From Onchocerca lupi (taxonomy: Eukaryota; Nematoda; Chromadorea; Rhabditida; Onchocercidae), in NCBI GenBank assembly GCA_028564675.1, contig JAOVVO010000020.1, positions 1 to 64,000 on the forward strand: DNA of 64,000 nt, written 5' to 3'. The notes below the pieces were generated by a model that did no database searches, was not told the DNA's origin, and saw only the letters and a list, made by a program, of their open reading frames with translations. Made by a program: the position numbers and the translations under genes. Of the stretch, positions 20,626 to 29,332 are shown in pieces. Every line of letters starts with the position of its first letter. Positions within the stretch are counted from its first letter, which is position 1.

Positions 20626-21061
20626 TTTTCTTTACCTCTTCAAATGACTTATATAGATACTTCAATCTTGAAACTTGTATTACAGCTTCATCAAAATTTT
20701 TTACAGCAAAAGCATTAATTAAGTTTTTAGTGCAATTTTTTATCTTTTCATCAATTATTTTACTTGCAAATTGCAGGTTATCGCAATCTAGCAAGTACTC
20801 TCTTATTTCTATTGATTCATTTAGTATCTCGGAATTTGTATGATTCCCTTGGATTTTCACGCCAAAAAGATCCAATAAATGTTCGGCCCGTTTTAGTGGG
20901 GACTTTAGTACTTGGTAAGCTTTGTTGATACTTTTCATGTTTTTGGACTTTCCTTTATTTATATCAGTCTTGCTTAGTTCAATATATTTTTTCTCTAGCT
21001 CATCAAAGTTGATGTTGAAAGCTGGCTCAATTTCAAGCAATGAAAAATGGTTTCTAAACAT
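20603..21061 (-). CDS. hscB: Fe-S assembly J-protein HscB, lacking the HPD motif
   Basis: Co-chaperone that delivers IscU to HscA and stimulates its ATPase. I chose the ATG at 21061 (MFRNHFSLLEIEP), which follows a strong GGAGGAAG; the frame is open upstream to 21097 inside iscA. This gives 152 residues. The first helices and the C-terminal half (INKAYQVLKSPLKRAEHLLD, then the IscU-binding helices) match HscB. The loop that should hold the HPD tripeptide instead reads IELSKTDINKGKSKNM, about two residues short and without His-Pro-Asp. HPD is needed by J-proteins to stimulate Hsp70, so this copy may act only as an IscU adaptor or be degenerating. It overlaps iscA by 8 bases and hscA by 23 bases. 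Confidence 0.88.
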   Translation of the reverse strand: MFRNHFSLLEIEPAFNINFDELEKKYIELSKTDINKGKSKNMKSINKAYQVLKSPLKRAEHLLDLFGVKIQGNHTNSEILNESIEIREYLLDCDNLQFASKIIDEKIKNCTKNLINAFAVKNFDEAVIQVSRLKYLYKSFEEVKKNAANSSF

Positions 21062-21503
21062 GAAAACTTCCTCCGCAACCACATTTTCCTTTTTCATTAG
21101 GATTTTTGAAAATAAAACCTGATGAGAATTTTTCCTCTACATAATCTATTTCAGAACCAAGGATAAACATGATAGATTTCGGATCGATCAATACCTTAAC
21201 TTTTTGACCGTTACTGCAGCTTTCTTCAATTACCGACTCTAAAGGGCGAGTATCATATGCATATTCGATGTCATATTTTAAACCGGAACACCCTTTTTGT
21301 TTAATTAGCACTCTTATTCCTATTGCTTTTTCTGATTTTTTAAAGCTATCATGCTGTTTTTGATCCAATAAATATCTTATCCTTTCTACTGCATTTATAG
21401 TGATGGTGATAGGTTTTTTATCTTTCTTTACAGCATTTATTCTTTGATATTCGTCCATAACTTTTTTAGCTATTACTTTTACTTTGTTTACTTTGATAAT
21501 CAT
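21054..21503 (-). CDS. iscA: A-type iron-sulfur cluster carrier (IscA/HesB family)
   Basis: Carrier that receives and delivers Fe-S clusters. The C-terminal domain from about residue 31 (ITITINAVERIRYLLDQ) is the HesB fold. The three cluster-binding Cys are in KGCSGLKYDIEY and in the C-terminal CGCGGSFHV. The frame is open from an ATG at 21503 (149 residues, overlapping iscU by 38 bases). A second ATG at 21458 (134 residues) begins just after the iscU stop and may be the real start; the family is usually about 107-115 residues. It lies between iscU and hscB in the order iscU-iscA-hscB-hscA. ErpA or SufA are related alternatives, but the operon favours IscA. Confidence 0.92.
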   Translation of the reverse strand: MIIKVNKVKVIAKKVMDEYQRINAVKKDKKPITITINAVERIRYLLDQKQHDSFKKSEKAIGIRVLIKQKGCSGLKYDIEYAYDTRPLESVIEESCSNGQKVKVLIDPKSIMFILGSEIDYVEEKFSSGFIFKNPNEKGKCGCGGSFHV

Positions 21504-21858
21504 GAATAGCAGCTTTTATAGCATCTTCAGCAAGTACCGAACAGTGTATCTTTACTGGAGGTAAAGATAATTCTTTCACTATTTGAGTGTTTTTTATCTG
21601 TGTTACATCTTCAATAGCTTTACCTTTGATCATCTCTGTGAGTAAAGAGCTTGAAGCAATAGCAGAACCGCAACCAAAAGTTTTGAATTTTGCATCTTCA
21701 ATAACACCTTTGTCATTAACTTTTATTTGTAACTTCATGACGTCTCCACATGACGGCGCACCCACTAAACCAGTGCCAACGTTTGGGTCATTTTTATCCA
21801 AGGAACCAACGTTCCTTGGATTTTCATAATGATCTAAAATTTTTTTGTTATAACTCAT
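21466..21858 (-). CDS. iscU: Fe-S cluster scaffold protein IscU
   Basis: Scaffold on which IscS-derived sulfur and iron are assembled into Fe-S clusters. It has 130 residues. All three ligand Cys are present in GAPSCGDVMKLQ, TFGCGSAIASSS and KIHCSVLAEDAI, together with the cluster Asp after the first Cys. The HscA-recognition motif LPPVK lies directly before the third Cys. It is the first gene of a minus-strand cluster iscU-iscA-hscB-hscA. The partner cysteine desulfurase iscS, often upstream, is not next to it; the neighbouring gene is ftsY, on the other strand. Confidence 0.97.
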   Translation of the reverse strand: MSYNKKILDHYENPRNVGSLDKNDPNVGTGLVGAPSCGDVMKLQIKVNDKGVIEDAKFKTFGCGSAIASSSLLTEMIKGKAIEDVTQIKNTQIVKELSLPPVKIHCSVLAEDAIKAAIHDYQSKQSKSNS

Positions 21859-22043
21859 AAAATTACCTCATAAACCATTGTTTTACATTATAACACATTT
21901 AGTTTAAAGACTAAAGAAAAACACACTTGTGATGAGCACATTTTACTCACAAAATATGCTACACGCAAGTATATTTGCTTTACAAATACATGTAGTACAT
22001 GTAATTCTTTACATTAAGTTTAAATTTTAAAAGGAGTATTTAC

Positions 22044-22958
22044 TTGAGTTTGTTTAGTAACTTTTATAAAGGCTTGTTAAAAACTTCTTCTCGCTTTAGC
22101 AATGGGGTGAAAAATATTTTTTCTGGCAGGAAAAAAGAAATAGATCAATTGCTTTTGGACGAGCTAGAAGAGCTTTTAGTGAGTATGGATTTTGGTCATA
22201 AAACTTCTAAGCTGATTATTGATAAGCTTGCAAGTATCAAGTGTGATAAGGAAATTGAGCATAGCATTGTCACGCATCAATTAATCAATGAAATAGAAGC
22301 TATATTGAGTCCTGTTATGCAGCCGCTGATTTTGAATAAGAAACCACATATAATAATGGTATGTGGGGTAAATGGTAGTGGTAAAACCACAACTATAGGT
22401 AAACTCGCGTATAAATATAAAAAAATGGGAAAATCTGTTGTGTTAGTTGCATGTGATACATTTAGAGCTGCTGCTAGTGAACAGTTAAATATTTGGGCGG
22501 AGCGTTCTGGTTGTCCTATCGTTATTGGAGAATACGGCAGTGATTCTGCAAGTTTAGCATATAGAGCTGTAAGTCAAGCTATAAAAAACAACGTTGATGT
22601 TGTTCTGATTGATACAGCAGGCAGGCTACAAAATAATGTAAACCTTATGGAAGAGCTGTCAAAAATATATAGAACGGTAAAAAAATTAGATGATACTGCC
22701 CCTCATGATGTTATTTTAATTCTTGATGCAACCACTGGCCAAAACGCTTATAGCCAATTAGAAGCATTTAGCAAGATGGTGAGTGTGACTGGGCTAATTA
22801 TAACGAAGCTAGATGGTACTGCTAAGGGTGGAGTAGTTATTGGACTTGCAGAAACTTATAAAGTGAAGTTGTCAGCTATAGGAATTGGTGAAAGTATAGA
22901 AGACCTAAGGGAATTTACTAGCAAAGAATTTGCTAAGGCGTTGTTTAACTGTGATTGA
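22044..22958 (+). CDS. ftsY: signal recognition particle receptor FtsY
   Basis: SRP-family GTPase that docks Ffh-bound ribosomes at the inner membrane. At 304 residues it is the short form without the long acidic A-domain. The NG domain shows VNGSGKTTTIGKLA (P-loop, near residue 109), ACDTFRAAASEQL, IDTAGRLQNNVNLMEEL and the guanine-specificity TKLDGTAKGG. The end IGIGESIEDLREF is typical of FtsY, which separates it from Ffh. The start is a TTG at 22044 with AAAAGGAG 7 bases upstream, which makes this start convincing. It is divergent from iscU and followed by a dead radA. Confidence 0.96.
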   Translation: MSLFSNFYKGLLKTSSRFSNGVKNIFSGRKKEIDQLLLDELEELLVSMDFGHKTSKLIIDKLASIKCDKEIEHSIVTHQLINEIEAILSPVMQPLILNKKPHIIMVCGVNGSGKTTTIGKLAYKYKKMGKSVVLVACDTFRAAASEQLNIWAERSGCPIVIGEYGSDSASLAYRAVSQAIKNNVDVVLIDTAGRLQNNVNLMEELSKIYRTVKKLDDTAPHDVILILDATTGQNAYSQLEAFSKMVSVTGLIITKLDGTAKGGVVIGLAETYKVKLSAIGIGESIEDLREFTSKEFAKALFNCD

Positions 22959-22989
22959 AGATTTAACTCAATTTTATGTGATTAAAATT

Positions 22990-23500
22990 AATTATTTCGT
23001 TATCGTGAGATGAGTAGTTGCTGTTTTAGGTATAGTATAATTTTTAAAGATTCATATTTTTTTTACTTTTTTAATTCTCAGATCAGCATGTAGGATATTC
23101 TTAATTAATTTCGCTTGAAAGTATAACTTTATCACAGCTTCTTAAAGAAGCTGTTAATATTAAATTAACTATACTTTTTAAAAAAGGTAAGCAATATTAG
23201 CTGTAATTCTAAACAAAAGGGTAGACTTTCCAAGTTTAGGTTCGCCACCATACTTGAAATGCTTGGCACCTTAAACAATATCTTCAATAAAAACTCTATC
23301 TGACTTCTTTATTCTTATTGCAAAGAATTTGGAAGATAATAATTTTACACTTAGTAACGACTTTTATTAAAAATGGTGTGGATGTATTGCTTATTTCTGT
23401 TTTTACTGCTATTTCTTTAATAAAGTAACTATAGTCTAATTGTCACATGCGATGAATCTTTCTACCCACCTACAGTATACTTTGACTCCAGAACTAACAT
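22990..23500 (-). pseudogene. radA: remnant of radA (DNA repair ATPase)
   Basis: Read on the minus strand from an ATG at 23500, the sequence gives pieces in RadA order. The N-terminus MLVLESKYT is followed by a ruined zinc-finger region WVERFIACDN-stop-TIV, matching the usual W-GKC-ACNEWNTIVE. After a degraded link comes SDRVFIEDIV-stop-GAKHF and then YGGEPKLGKSTLLFRITANI. This is the RadA segment (fDRVLGGGIVkG...IGGEPGIGKSTLLLQ) with its Walker A at about 23223-23246. Several stops and frameshifts lie between, and only scraps of the part after the P-loop can be read. The remaining 0.5 kb is far short of the ~1.35 kb of a full radA. A 19-base inverted repeat (arms CAGCTTCTT) sits in it at 23135-23153. 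Identification is by motif reading only. Confidence 0.7.
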
Positions 23501-23754
23501 GTGTGTACAGCTCTTATAAAAGCCAGGATTACTTTCTATAATTACAATAAAGACTACCTGAATAGGTGGAATTAAGTTTGAACAGTGAAACTTTATAAAC
23601 CTTGTAATATTAAGATAATTTTCATAAATTAAGCATCATGCACTTAAGACACTCTTCATATGTGCATTGTAAAGTGCAAAAGTTGTATAATAATTTATTT
23701 GACTTGAACTGCTTATTATATAAAGTTATAAGTAACATATAAATAAAGGTTAAC

Positions 23755-24075
23755 ATGGCAGTTAAAATAAGGTTAGCAAGATTTGGTGCAAAAAAACGCC
23801 CTTTTTATAGAATAGTTGTAGCTGATTCGCGTGCACCAAGAGATGGGCGTTTTATTGAAAGAATAGGACAATATGATCCAATGCTAGCGAAAGACAATAA
23901 AAATCGTGTTGTGATAAAAACTGATAGGTTAAAATATTGGCTGAGTGTGGGTGCGCAAGCAACTGAAAGAGTATTATGGTTCATCAAAAAAGGTCTTCTA
24001 GTTTTAGAAACAGAAAAGAGAAAAATGGAACTAAAGGAAACAAAAAGGAAAAAAGTAAAAGAACAAGAGGCGTAA
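23755..24075 (+). CDS. rpsP: 30S ribosomal protein S16
   Basis: Small-subunit ribosomal protein important for 30S assembly. It has 106 residues with a charged C-terminal tail. The N-terminus MAVKIRLARFGAKKRPFYRI, then VVADSRAPRDGRFIERIGQYDP, is an exact-style S16 signature. The ATG at 23755 is preceded by AAAGG. It heads the plus-strand run rpsP-ispB-grpE-trpS, with gaps of only about 9-12 bases, so these four are likely one operon. The usual rimM-trmD-rplS partners are not here. Confidence 0.97.
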   Translation: MAVKIRLARFGAKKRPFYRIVVADSRAPRDGRFIERIGQYDPMLAKDNKNRVVIKTDRLKYWLSVGAQATERVLWFIKKGLLVLETEKRKMELKETKRKKVKEQEA

Positions 24076-24084
24076 GTCTCTTTA

Positions 24085-25116
24085 ATGCTGTCAGTAAATA
24101 ATAATGATATATTAGATAATGTTGTATCTTCTGATTTGTCAGCTATGAAAGATTTTATCTTTAATAGTGTTGATAATGAAGATATTAAGCTTGCTGCTGA
24201 TGTTATATCTCACCTTGTTAAGTCAGGTGGAAAAAAGATTAGGCCTAAACTCATCTTTGTCATATGTAAAATGCTTGGCTATTCTAGAGAGGATAGAATT
24301 AAAGTTGCTGCATCGGTAGAATTTATACACAATGCCACTTTGCTTCATGATGATGTGCTCGACGAAAGTGAAGTGCGTCATGGAGTTGAAACGGCAAATA
24401 AAATTTGGGGGAATAAATCAAGCATTTTAGTCGGTGATCTATTATTGACTCTGGCATTTAGATGGCTCATAGAGTGTGAGAATTTAAACATTATTTCTAT
24501 CCTATCTAAGGCATCGCGTTCACTTGTGAAGGGTGAAATAAAGCAAATGACGACATGCTTTAACCCTAACACTATTAGGGAAAACTATTTTGATATCATC
24601 GGAGAAAAAACAGCATCTTTATTTTCTGCATGTTGTGAAGCCGCATCTGTAATATCTGGTGCTACAAATGATGAGGTAGAGAGATTAAAGAGTTTTGGAT
24701 TTAACTTTGGCATGGCATTTCAAATAATTGATGACATGCTCGATTATACTGCTAGTCAAGGTGCTTCTGGAAAGCAAATCGGAAAAGACTTTTTTGAGGG
24801 TAAAGTAACTTTACCTGCCATTATAGCATATGAAAAAAGCAGTACGGTGGAACAAAAATTTTGGGAAAAATGTTTTTCTTCAACTGAACGCGATTTTGAT
24901 CAGGCATTGTACTATATTAATCACCATAATGCTGTTGAGCTTTCTATAGAAAAAGCAAGGCATTATATTAGCATAGCACAAAATAATATTAGTACTTTTT
25001 CTGATTCTCCTTATAAAACTGCTTTAATTAACTTTTTAAATGCGAGTATAGAAAGACAAACTTGGCTAGTTCTTGATATTTTTAGATTAATTGCTATATA
25101 TTTATTAGGTTCTTAG
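24085..25116 (+). CDS. ispB: polyprenyl (octaprenyl) diphosphate synthase
   Basis: Trans-prenyltransferase that builds the long isoprenoid side chain of ubiquinone from FPP and IPP. It has 343 residues, compared with ~323 in E. coli. Two Asp-rich Mg-binding motifs are visible: LLHDDVLDESEVRHG near residue 91 and FQIIDDMLDYTAS near 212. LVKSGGKKIRPKL near residue 46 is the IPP-binding region. The chain length cannot be fixed from sequence alone. It lies 9 bases after rpsP and 10 before grpE. UbiX at 11.7-12.4 kb acts in the same pathway. Confidence 0.92.
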   Translation: MLSVNNNDILDNVVSSDLSAMKDFIFNSVDNEDIKLAADVISHLVKSGGKKIRPKLIFVICKMLGYSREDRIKVAASVEFIHNATLLHDDVLDESEVRHGVETANKIWGNKSSILVGDLLLTLAFRWLIECENLNIISILSKASRSLVKGEIKQMTTCFNPNTIRENYFDIIGEKTASLFSACCEAASVISGATNDEVERLKSFGFNFGMAFQIIDDMLDYTASQGASGKQIGKDFFEGKVTLPAIIAYEKSSTVEQKFWEKCFSSTERDFDQALYYINHHNAVELSIEKARHYISIAQNNISTFSDSPYKTALINFLNASIERQTWLVLDIFRLIAIYLLGS

Positions 25117-25126
25117 GGGTAATGAT

Positions 25127-25696
25127 ATGTCAAGTGATAGTAAAGAAAAGGGGAAGAAGTTTACCGATGTGGTAAATAAGCAGAAGAGTGAAGGTCAGCA
25201 AAATGATAGCAACAACCAAATTAGTGATTTGAACGAAGATCTCAGTATATTAAAAGAGCGTGCAGCTCAGCTTGAGGATCATTTACGCCGTGCTGTTGCA
25301 GATAACGAGAACGTCAAACGTATAATGCAAAAACAAATCAGCGATGCAAGCGATTATGCAGTTACACAATTTGCACGTGATATAATAGACTCTTGCGATA
25401 ATTTGAAAAGAGTAATGGAAAACCTGGAAGATGGTGATCCTGTTCATGAGGGGATTAAAGTAGCTCATCAAAAAATTATGAGTGATCTTAAAAAATACGG
25501 AATAAAGGAAGTAGACCCAATTGGAGAACTCTTTGATAGTAATTTGCATCAGGCTATTGTAGAGAGAGAAGATAATGAAAAAGAGGTTGGTACTATCATG
25601 GAGGTTTTACAAACCGGTTATACTATTAAAAGTAGGTTACTTCGTCCTGCAATGGTTGTTATTTCCAAGAGATCTGCTGATTGTGAAAACAATTAG
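25127..25696 (+). CDS. grpE: nucleotide exchange factor GrpE
   Basis: Releases ADP from DnaK in the cytoplasmic Hsp70 cycle. It has 189 residues: a polar, probably disordered N-terminus (about residues 1-35), a long helical coiled coil (about 36-105, with LKERAAQLEDHLRRAVADNE), then the C-terminal beta domain. The conserved LRPAMVVISK is near residue 175, and VDPIGELFDSNLHQAI is the typical GrpE signature. The start ATG at 25127 has TAGGGGTAAT upstream. Third gene of the rpsP-ispB-grpE-trpS run. Confidence 0.95.
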   Translation: MSSDSKEKGKKFTDVVNKQKSEGQQNDSNNQISDLNEDLSILKERAAQLEDHLRRAVADNENVKRIMQKQISDASDYAVTQFARDIIDSCDNLKRVMENLEDGDPVHEGIKVAHQKIMSDLKKYGIKEVDPIGELFDSNLHQAIVEREDNEKEVGTIMEVLQTGYTIKSRLLRPAMVVISKRSADCENN

Positions 25697-25708
25697 TAAA
25701 ATAAAATA

Positions 25709-26707
25709 ATGTGTAATATTGTTTTTTCAGGTGTTCAACCGAGTGGTATATTACACTTAGGTAATTATCTTGGTGCAATTAAGCAGTGGGTGGATTTACA
25801 AGATAAATATAAATCTTTTTTTTGTATTGTTGATTTACATGCAATTACAACTAATAAGCTTTCTGCAAGCGAATTAAAAGGTAATATTTTAAAAACAGCA
25901 GCAACTTACGTTGCGTGTGGAATAAATCCAGAAAAGTCCATTATTTTTAGTCAATCTACAGTTAGCGGCCATACTAAACTGGGTTGGCTGCTTGGGTGTT
26001 ATACACCAGTTAGTTGGCTTAACCGTATGACTCAATTTAAAGATAAGGCTGATAGTGTTAAACAAAGAGCATCTTTGGGGTTATATAGTTATCCAGTACT
26101 TATGGCTGCAGATATATTGCTGTATCGAGCTAAATACGTTCCTGTTGGTGATGATCAAAAACAACATTTAGAGCTCGCACGTGATATTGCGTTGACTTTC
26201 AATAATTACTATAAAATTGATCATTTTATCGTGCCTGAAATCTTACTTTTAGATTATACATCGAGGATAATGAGCTTAAGAAGTAATGCAAGTAAGATGA
26301 GTAAGTCTGATTCTTCAGAAGGCTCATGCATTAACCTTGATGACACAGATGATCTAATTATTAAAAAAATAGGAAAGGCAAAAACAGATTCAATACTAGG
26401 CTTTGATTTTGCTACTTTAAAATACCGCCCAGAAGTCACTAATTTATTAAACATTTATTCAGCACTCAGTAGTTTTGATGTAAGTAAAGTGTGTGAAGAA
26501 ATGAATAAACATGATATGAAGTACTTTAAGAAAGAGTTAGCTGATTTAATCATCAGTGTCGTATCACCCATACGTGAGAAAATTAATGATCTCTTAAAAT
26601 ACCAATCTTATTTGTATGAAATCTTAAAAAGAGGTACAGAAAAAGCAGCAGAGATTGCAGATCATAGCATAAAAGAAATTAAGGATATTATAGGGCTTGT
26701 TCAATAG
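25709..26707 (+). CDS. trpS: tryptophanyl-tRNA synthetase
   Basis: Class I synthetase charging tRNA-Trp. It has 332 residues, normal for bacteria. The HIGH-type motif is in GVQPSGILHLGNYLGAI (residues 9-25). The KMSKS motif is exact in ASKMSKSDSSEG near residue 195. The tryptophan-site helix with PVGDDQKQHLELARDIA is intact. It ends the rpsP-ispB-grpE-trpS run, starting 12 bases after grpE. Confidence 0.97.
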   Translation: MCNIVFSGVQPSGILHLGNYLGAIKQWVDLQDKYKSFFCIVDLHAITTNKLSASELKGNILKTAATYVACGINPEKSIIFSQSTVSGHTKLGWLLGCYTPVSWLNRMTQFKDKADSVKQRASLGLYSYPVLMAADILLYRAKYVPVGDDQKQHLELARDIALTFNNYYKIDHFIVPEILLLDYTSRIMSLRSNASKMSKSDSSEGSCINLDDTDDLIIKKIGKAKTDSILGFDFATLKYRPEVTNLLNIYSALSSFDVSKVCEEMNKHDMKYFKKELADLIISVVSPIREKINDLLKYQSYLYEILKRGTEKAAEIADHSIKEIKDIIGLVQ

Positions 26708-27117
26708 TTGAGCACCTAGAGGTTTAAAGTACAAAAACCATAGATGTATTCTGTTTTTTATAATTATTAACACTTAGATTTATCACAAGCTTAAGCTAGT
26801 TATAAACTGAGTTTATGTGCTAGATTTGGTAGTTCTTTTACTAAATAAGAATTCAGAAAAAATACAGCATATGTAACAGAGTATGTGTACATCCGTGTAT
26901 GTTGAAGGAAATACGCTTATTTTTTACTGAGTTTTGTTGATGAAAAGCCTGCAGACGAAGATGGATTTTTGAGTTCTCTAAATATCTTTGCCCTCAGTAT
27001 AAAAGTATGAGTATGCGGAAATAATTTTTCTGTAGCTAACCAAAACAAAATTAAGTAAAACTTATTTTTTACAAGGATTGAATATTACCATCTTGTGGTC
27101 TATTCTGAATTTGTAGA
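26708..27117. other. gene-free stretch before the recR remnant
   Basis: About 400 AT-rich bases between trpS and the decayed recR. No reading frame, RNA gene or repeat recognised. Confidence 0.4.
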
Positions 27118-27560
27118 ATGAATATTGATATAAAAAATTTAGTTCATGCCTTTTCTGAATTGCCAAATTTGAGGCCATCATCATCAAGTTGGTTATATAT
27201 CTGCTTTAGAACAGAGAAAGGGTTGTTATGCTGTTACTTGCATACTTGATTAAAGAGCTAGCGCATCTTATAATGAAGTGTGAGGTTTGCAGAAATCTAG
27301 ATGTAAGGTTACCTTGTCTATTTGTATCGATTCGAGACGTGATAATAAATTAATATGTGTAATAGAGGGATTAGTTGAATATATAGGCGTTTGAAAAGAG
27401 AAACATATATTCTAGTATGTTATACTATGTTTTAGGTAGGGATTTCTGCAATAAACATAAACAGCTGTCTTAGGACCAAAAGAACTTAGTTTTAGTGCTA
27501 TTCATAAAAGAGTTGCAAATCCAAGATGAAAAAGGGTTAAATTTTAGTTTTGTAGTAAAT
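27118..27560 (+). pseudogene. recR: remnant of recR (recombination mediator)
   Basis: From the ATG at 27118 the frame reads MNIDIKNLVHAFSELPNLRP, the RecR N-terminus (LIxAFSKLPGIGPRSA). In another frame follows LIKELAHLIMKCEVCRNLDV, the helix and first half of the zinc finger. Next comes SICIDSRRDNKLICVIEGLV, matching CxICxdxxRDxxxICVVE of the Toprim start. Later YYVLG, ISAININ and GPKELSFSAIHKRVANPR match YHVLGGxISPLxGIGPxxL and the region after it. At least four frameshifts and several stops break it. The order of motifs is right over 440 bases, compared with ~590 for a full gene. This is a firm family call by motif reading; no alignment could be run. Confidence 0.78.
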
Positions 27561-27686
27561 AAAGGGTATATTATATATGTTAGTACGTTTTTGTATCAAT
27601 ATACTTTCACCTCTAAACCATAACCAATACGATTGTAAATTTATTGACATTAATTCTATAATAATAATGTTAAGTAGATTAAATAA

Positions 27687-28934
27687 CTATGTAACTTCAA
27701 TAAGTATTGTTAGGGGATTCTCTATATAGTGCTTAAAGGTATTTAAAAATTTTGCTCCTATTGCTCCATCAACTGTTCTATGGTCAGCGGAAAGTGTTAC
27801 TATCATTATCTCTGCAATCTCTACTTTTTCATTTACAATAATTGGTTGCTTTTTGGACGCACCAACGGCCATAATACAAGACTGCGGTGAATTGATAATA
27901 GCACTGAAAGCTTTTATACCAAACATCCCTAAATTGGAGATAGTGAACCCTCCCCCTTGAAATTCTTCAGGTCTTAATTTTCCAGATTTCGCTCTATTTA
28001 CTAAAGTTTTCACTTCTCTTGATATAGATAAAATACCTTTTTTATCAGCATTTTTCACTATAGGAGTAATTAGGCCATCTTTAAGTGCTACAGCAACTGA
28101 GATATCTATATTTGAATATCTTACTATCTTGTTATCTATCCATGAAGAATTTATGTCAGGAAATTTTTTTATGCTAAAAGCTGCAGCTTTAATGATTAAA
28201 TCATTAATTGTTACTTTGTTGTTTTCATCTGCTGAGTTAATCTCATTTTTGAGTGATATGAGGTTGTCAACCTGGCAGTCTACAGTTAAGTAAAAATGTG
28301 GAATATCCTGCTTAGATTCAACTAAACGCTCTGCTATCGTCCGGCGCATGTTACTTACTTCGATTATAATGTCTTCACTTAATCTTTTACGGCTTTCAAT
28401 TTGTGTATTACCATCTAAAAGTTCTAATACATCAGCTTTAACAATACGACCATGCGGACCTGTACCTTTTAGGTGCGTTATATCAACACCTTCACTTTGA
28501 GCTATTTTTTTAGCTAATGGGCTTATTTTTATTCTATCTTCTACTATTACCTTGGTATCTTCTTCTTTTCTAGGTCTTAGTGTTAAGCATTGGGATGATA
28601 TTGGAAGATTAGTTTCAATTTCCTTTTTAGGTTTAATATTAGTAACAGAAGTTGAAACGTAGTTATCAAGTGCATTCCAATCTTCTTCCTCTTCCAGCAT
28701 TATAGCTATCGGTTGATTCACAGGTATACCGCTTACTCCTTCTGACACTAAAATTTTTGCCAAAACTCCTCTATCTACGGATTCAAGTTCCATTATGGCT
28801 TTGTCGGTCTCTATTTCAGCAATTATGTCACCTATTTCGACTTTGTCTTGTTCTTTCTTGTGCCATTTTACGATTTTTCCTCCCGTTTTACTCATTGTTG
28901 GTGAGAGAATAGGCATTAATATTTCTATGGGCAT
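27687..28934 (-). CDS. pdhC: pyruvate dehydrogenase E2 (dihydrolipoamide acetyltransferase)
   Basis: Core of the pyruvate dehydrogenase complex; transfers acetyl groups from the lipoyl arm to CoA. I take the ATG at 28934 (MPIEILMPILSPTM), giving 415 residues; the frame is also open from 28961. One lipoyl domain (Lys45 in EIETDKAIMELES) is followed by a flexible linker and the peripheral subunit-binding domain (ISPLAKKIAQSEGVDITHLK, near residues 135-155). The catalytic domain ends in LSADHRTVDGAIGAKFL with the catalytic His and Asp. The E2 of 2-oxoglutarate dehydrogenase is at 46.3 kb. The MPILSPTM start separates this copy from SucB. Confidence 0.95.
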   Translation of the reverse strand: MPIEILMPILSPTMSKTGGKIVKWHKKEQDKVEIGDIIAEIETDKAIMELESVDRGVLAKILVSEGVSGIPVNQPIAIMLEEEEDWNALDNYVSTSVTNIKPKKEIETNLPISSQCLTLRPRKEEDTKVIVEDRIKISPLAKKIAQSEGVDITHLKGTGPHGRIVKADVLELLDGNTQIESRKRLSEDIIIEVSNMRRTIAERLVESKQDIPHFYLTVDCQVDNLISLKNEINSADENNKVTINDLIIKAAAFSIKKFPDINSSWIDNKIVRYSNIDISVAVALKDGLITPIVKNADKKGILSISREVKTLVNRAKSGKLRPEEFQGGGFTISNLGMFGIKAFSAIINSPQSCIMAVGASKKQPIIVNEKVEIAEIMIVTLSADHRTVDGAIGAKFLNTFKHYIENPLTILIEVT

Positions 28935-28991
28935 GAATTTTGCATTTAAAGATCTATTCAATTTTTAATTTACTCTTTATCTTGTGTCAAT

Positions 28992-29276
28992 CTAATCGTG
29001 AGTTGTTATAAATGAGTTTGTTATAACAAAAATAGCAAAGTGTAGTGAAAGGTGGTGTTGCCATTTTTTCCAAGATGCCAAAGCATGGGTATAGAAAGGA
29101 TTATGTGAGAAAGTTGATTCAGTTAGTAAAAGGTTTGAATTAACAGTAGTTTTTAAGCTTTCTGTAGCTATCTCTTTGAACAGAGTGGAAAAAAAAAGTG
29201 TACTAATTTTTGATGTTCTAGGTGATCCTTTTTCCTCCGTGGTGCTGTTGCATTTTTCACAGAAATTATTTACCAT
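28992..29276 (-). CDS. small hypothetical protein upstream of pdhC
   Basis: An open frame of 94 codons, same strand as pdhC and 30-58 bases upstream of it. The ATG at 29276 has GAAGAG just before it. The product (MVNNFCEKCNSTTEEKG..., with NPFYTHALASWKKWQHHL near residues 59-76) is polar, with one moderately hydrophobic segment at the C-terminus (LHFAIFVITNSFI). I recognise no family. The aromatic NPFY..ALASWKKWQ pattern loosely recalls phasin-type proteins, but this is too weak to call. It may be a real small gene or the remnant of a longer one. Confidence 0.4.
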   Translation of the reverse strand: MVNNFCEKCNSTTEEKGSPRTSKISTLFFSTLFKEIATESLKTTVNSNLLLTESTFSHNPFYTHALASWKKWQHHLSLHFAIFVITNSFITTHD

Positions 29277-29332
29277 CTCTTCAGTAAATGAGTTTATAAT
29301 TCTTGTATAGAATCATTTTATTCTCTTAGCGA

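Noticed and set aside
23135..23153. 19-base perfect inverted repeat as a transcription terminator
   Set aside because: It has no following T-run and lies in the middle of the radA remnant, so it is more likely a chance or decay product than a terminator.
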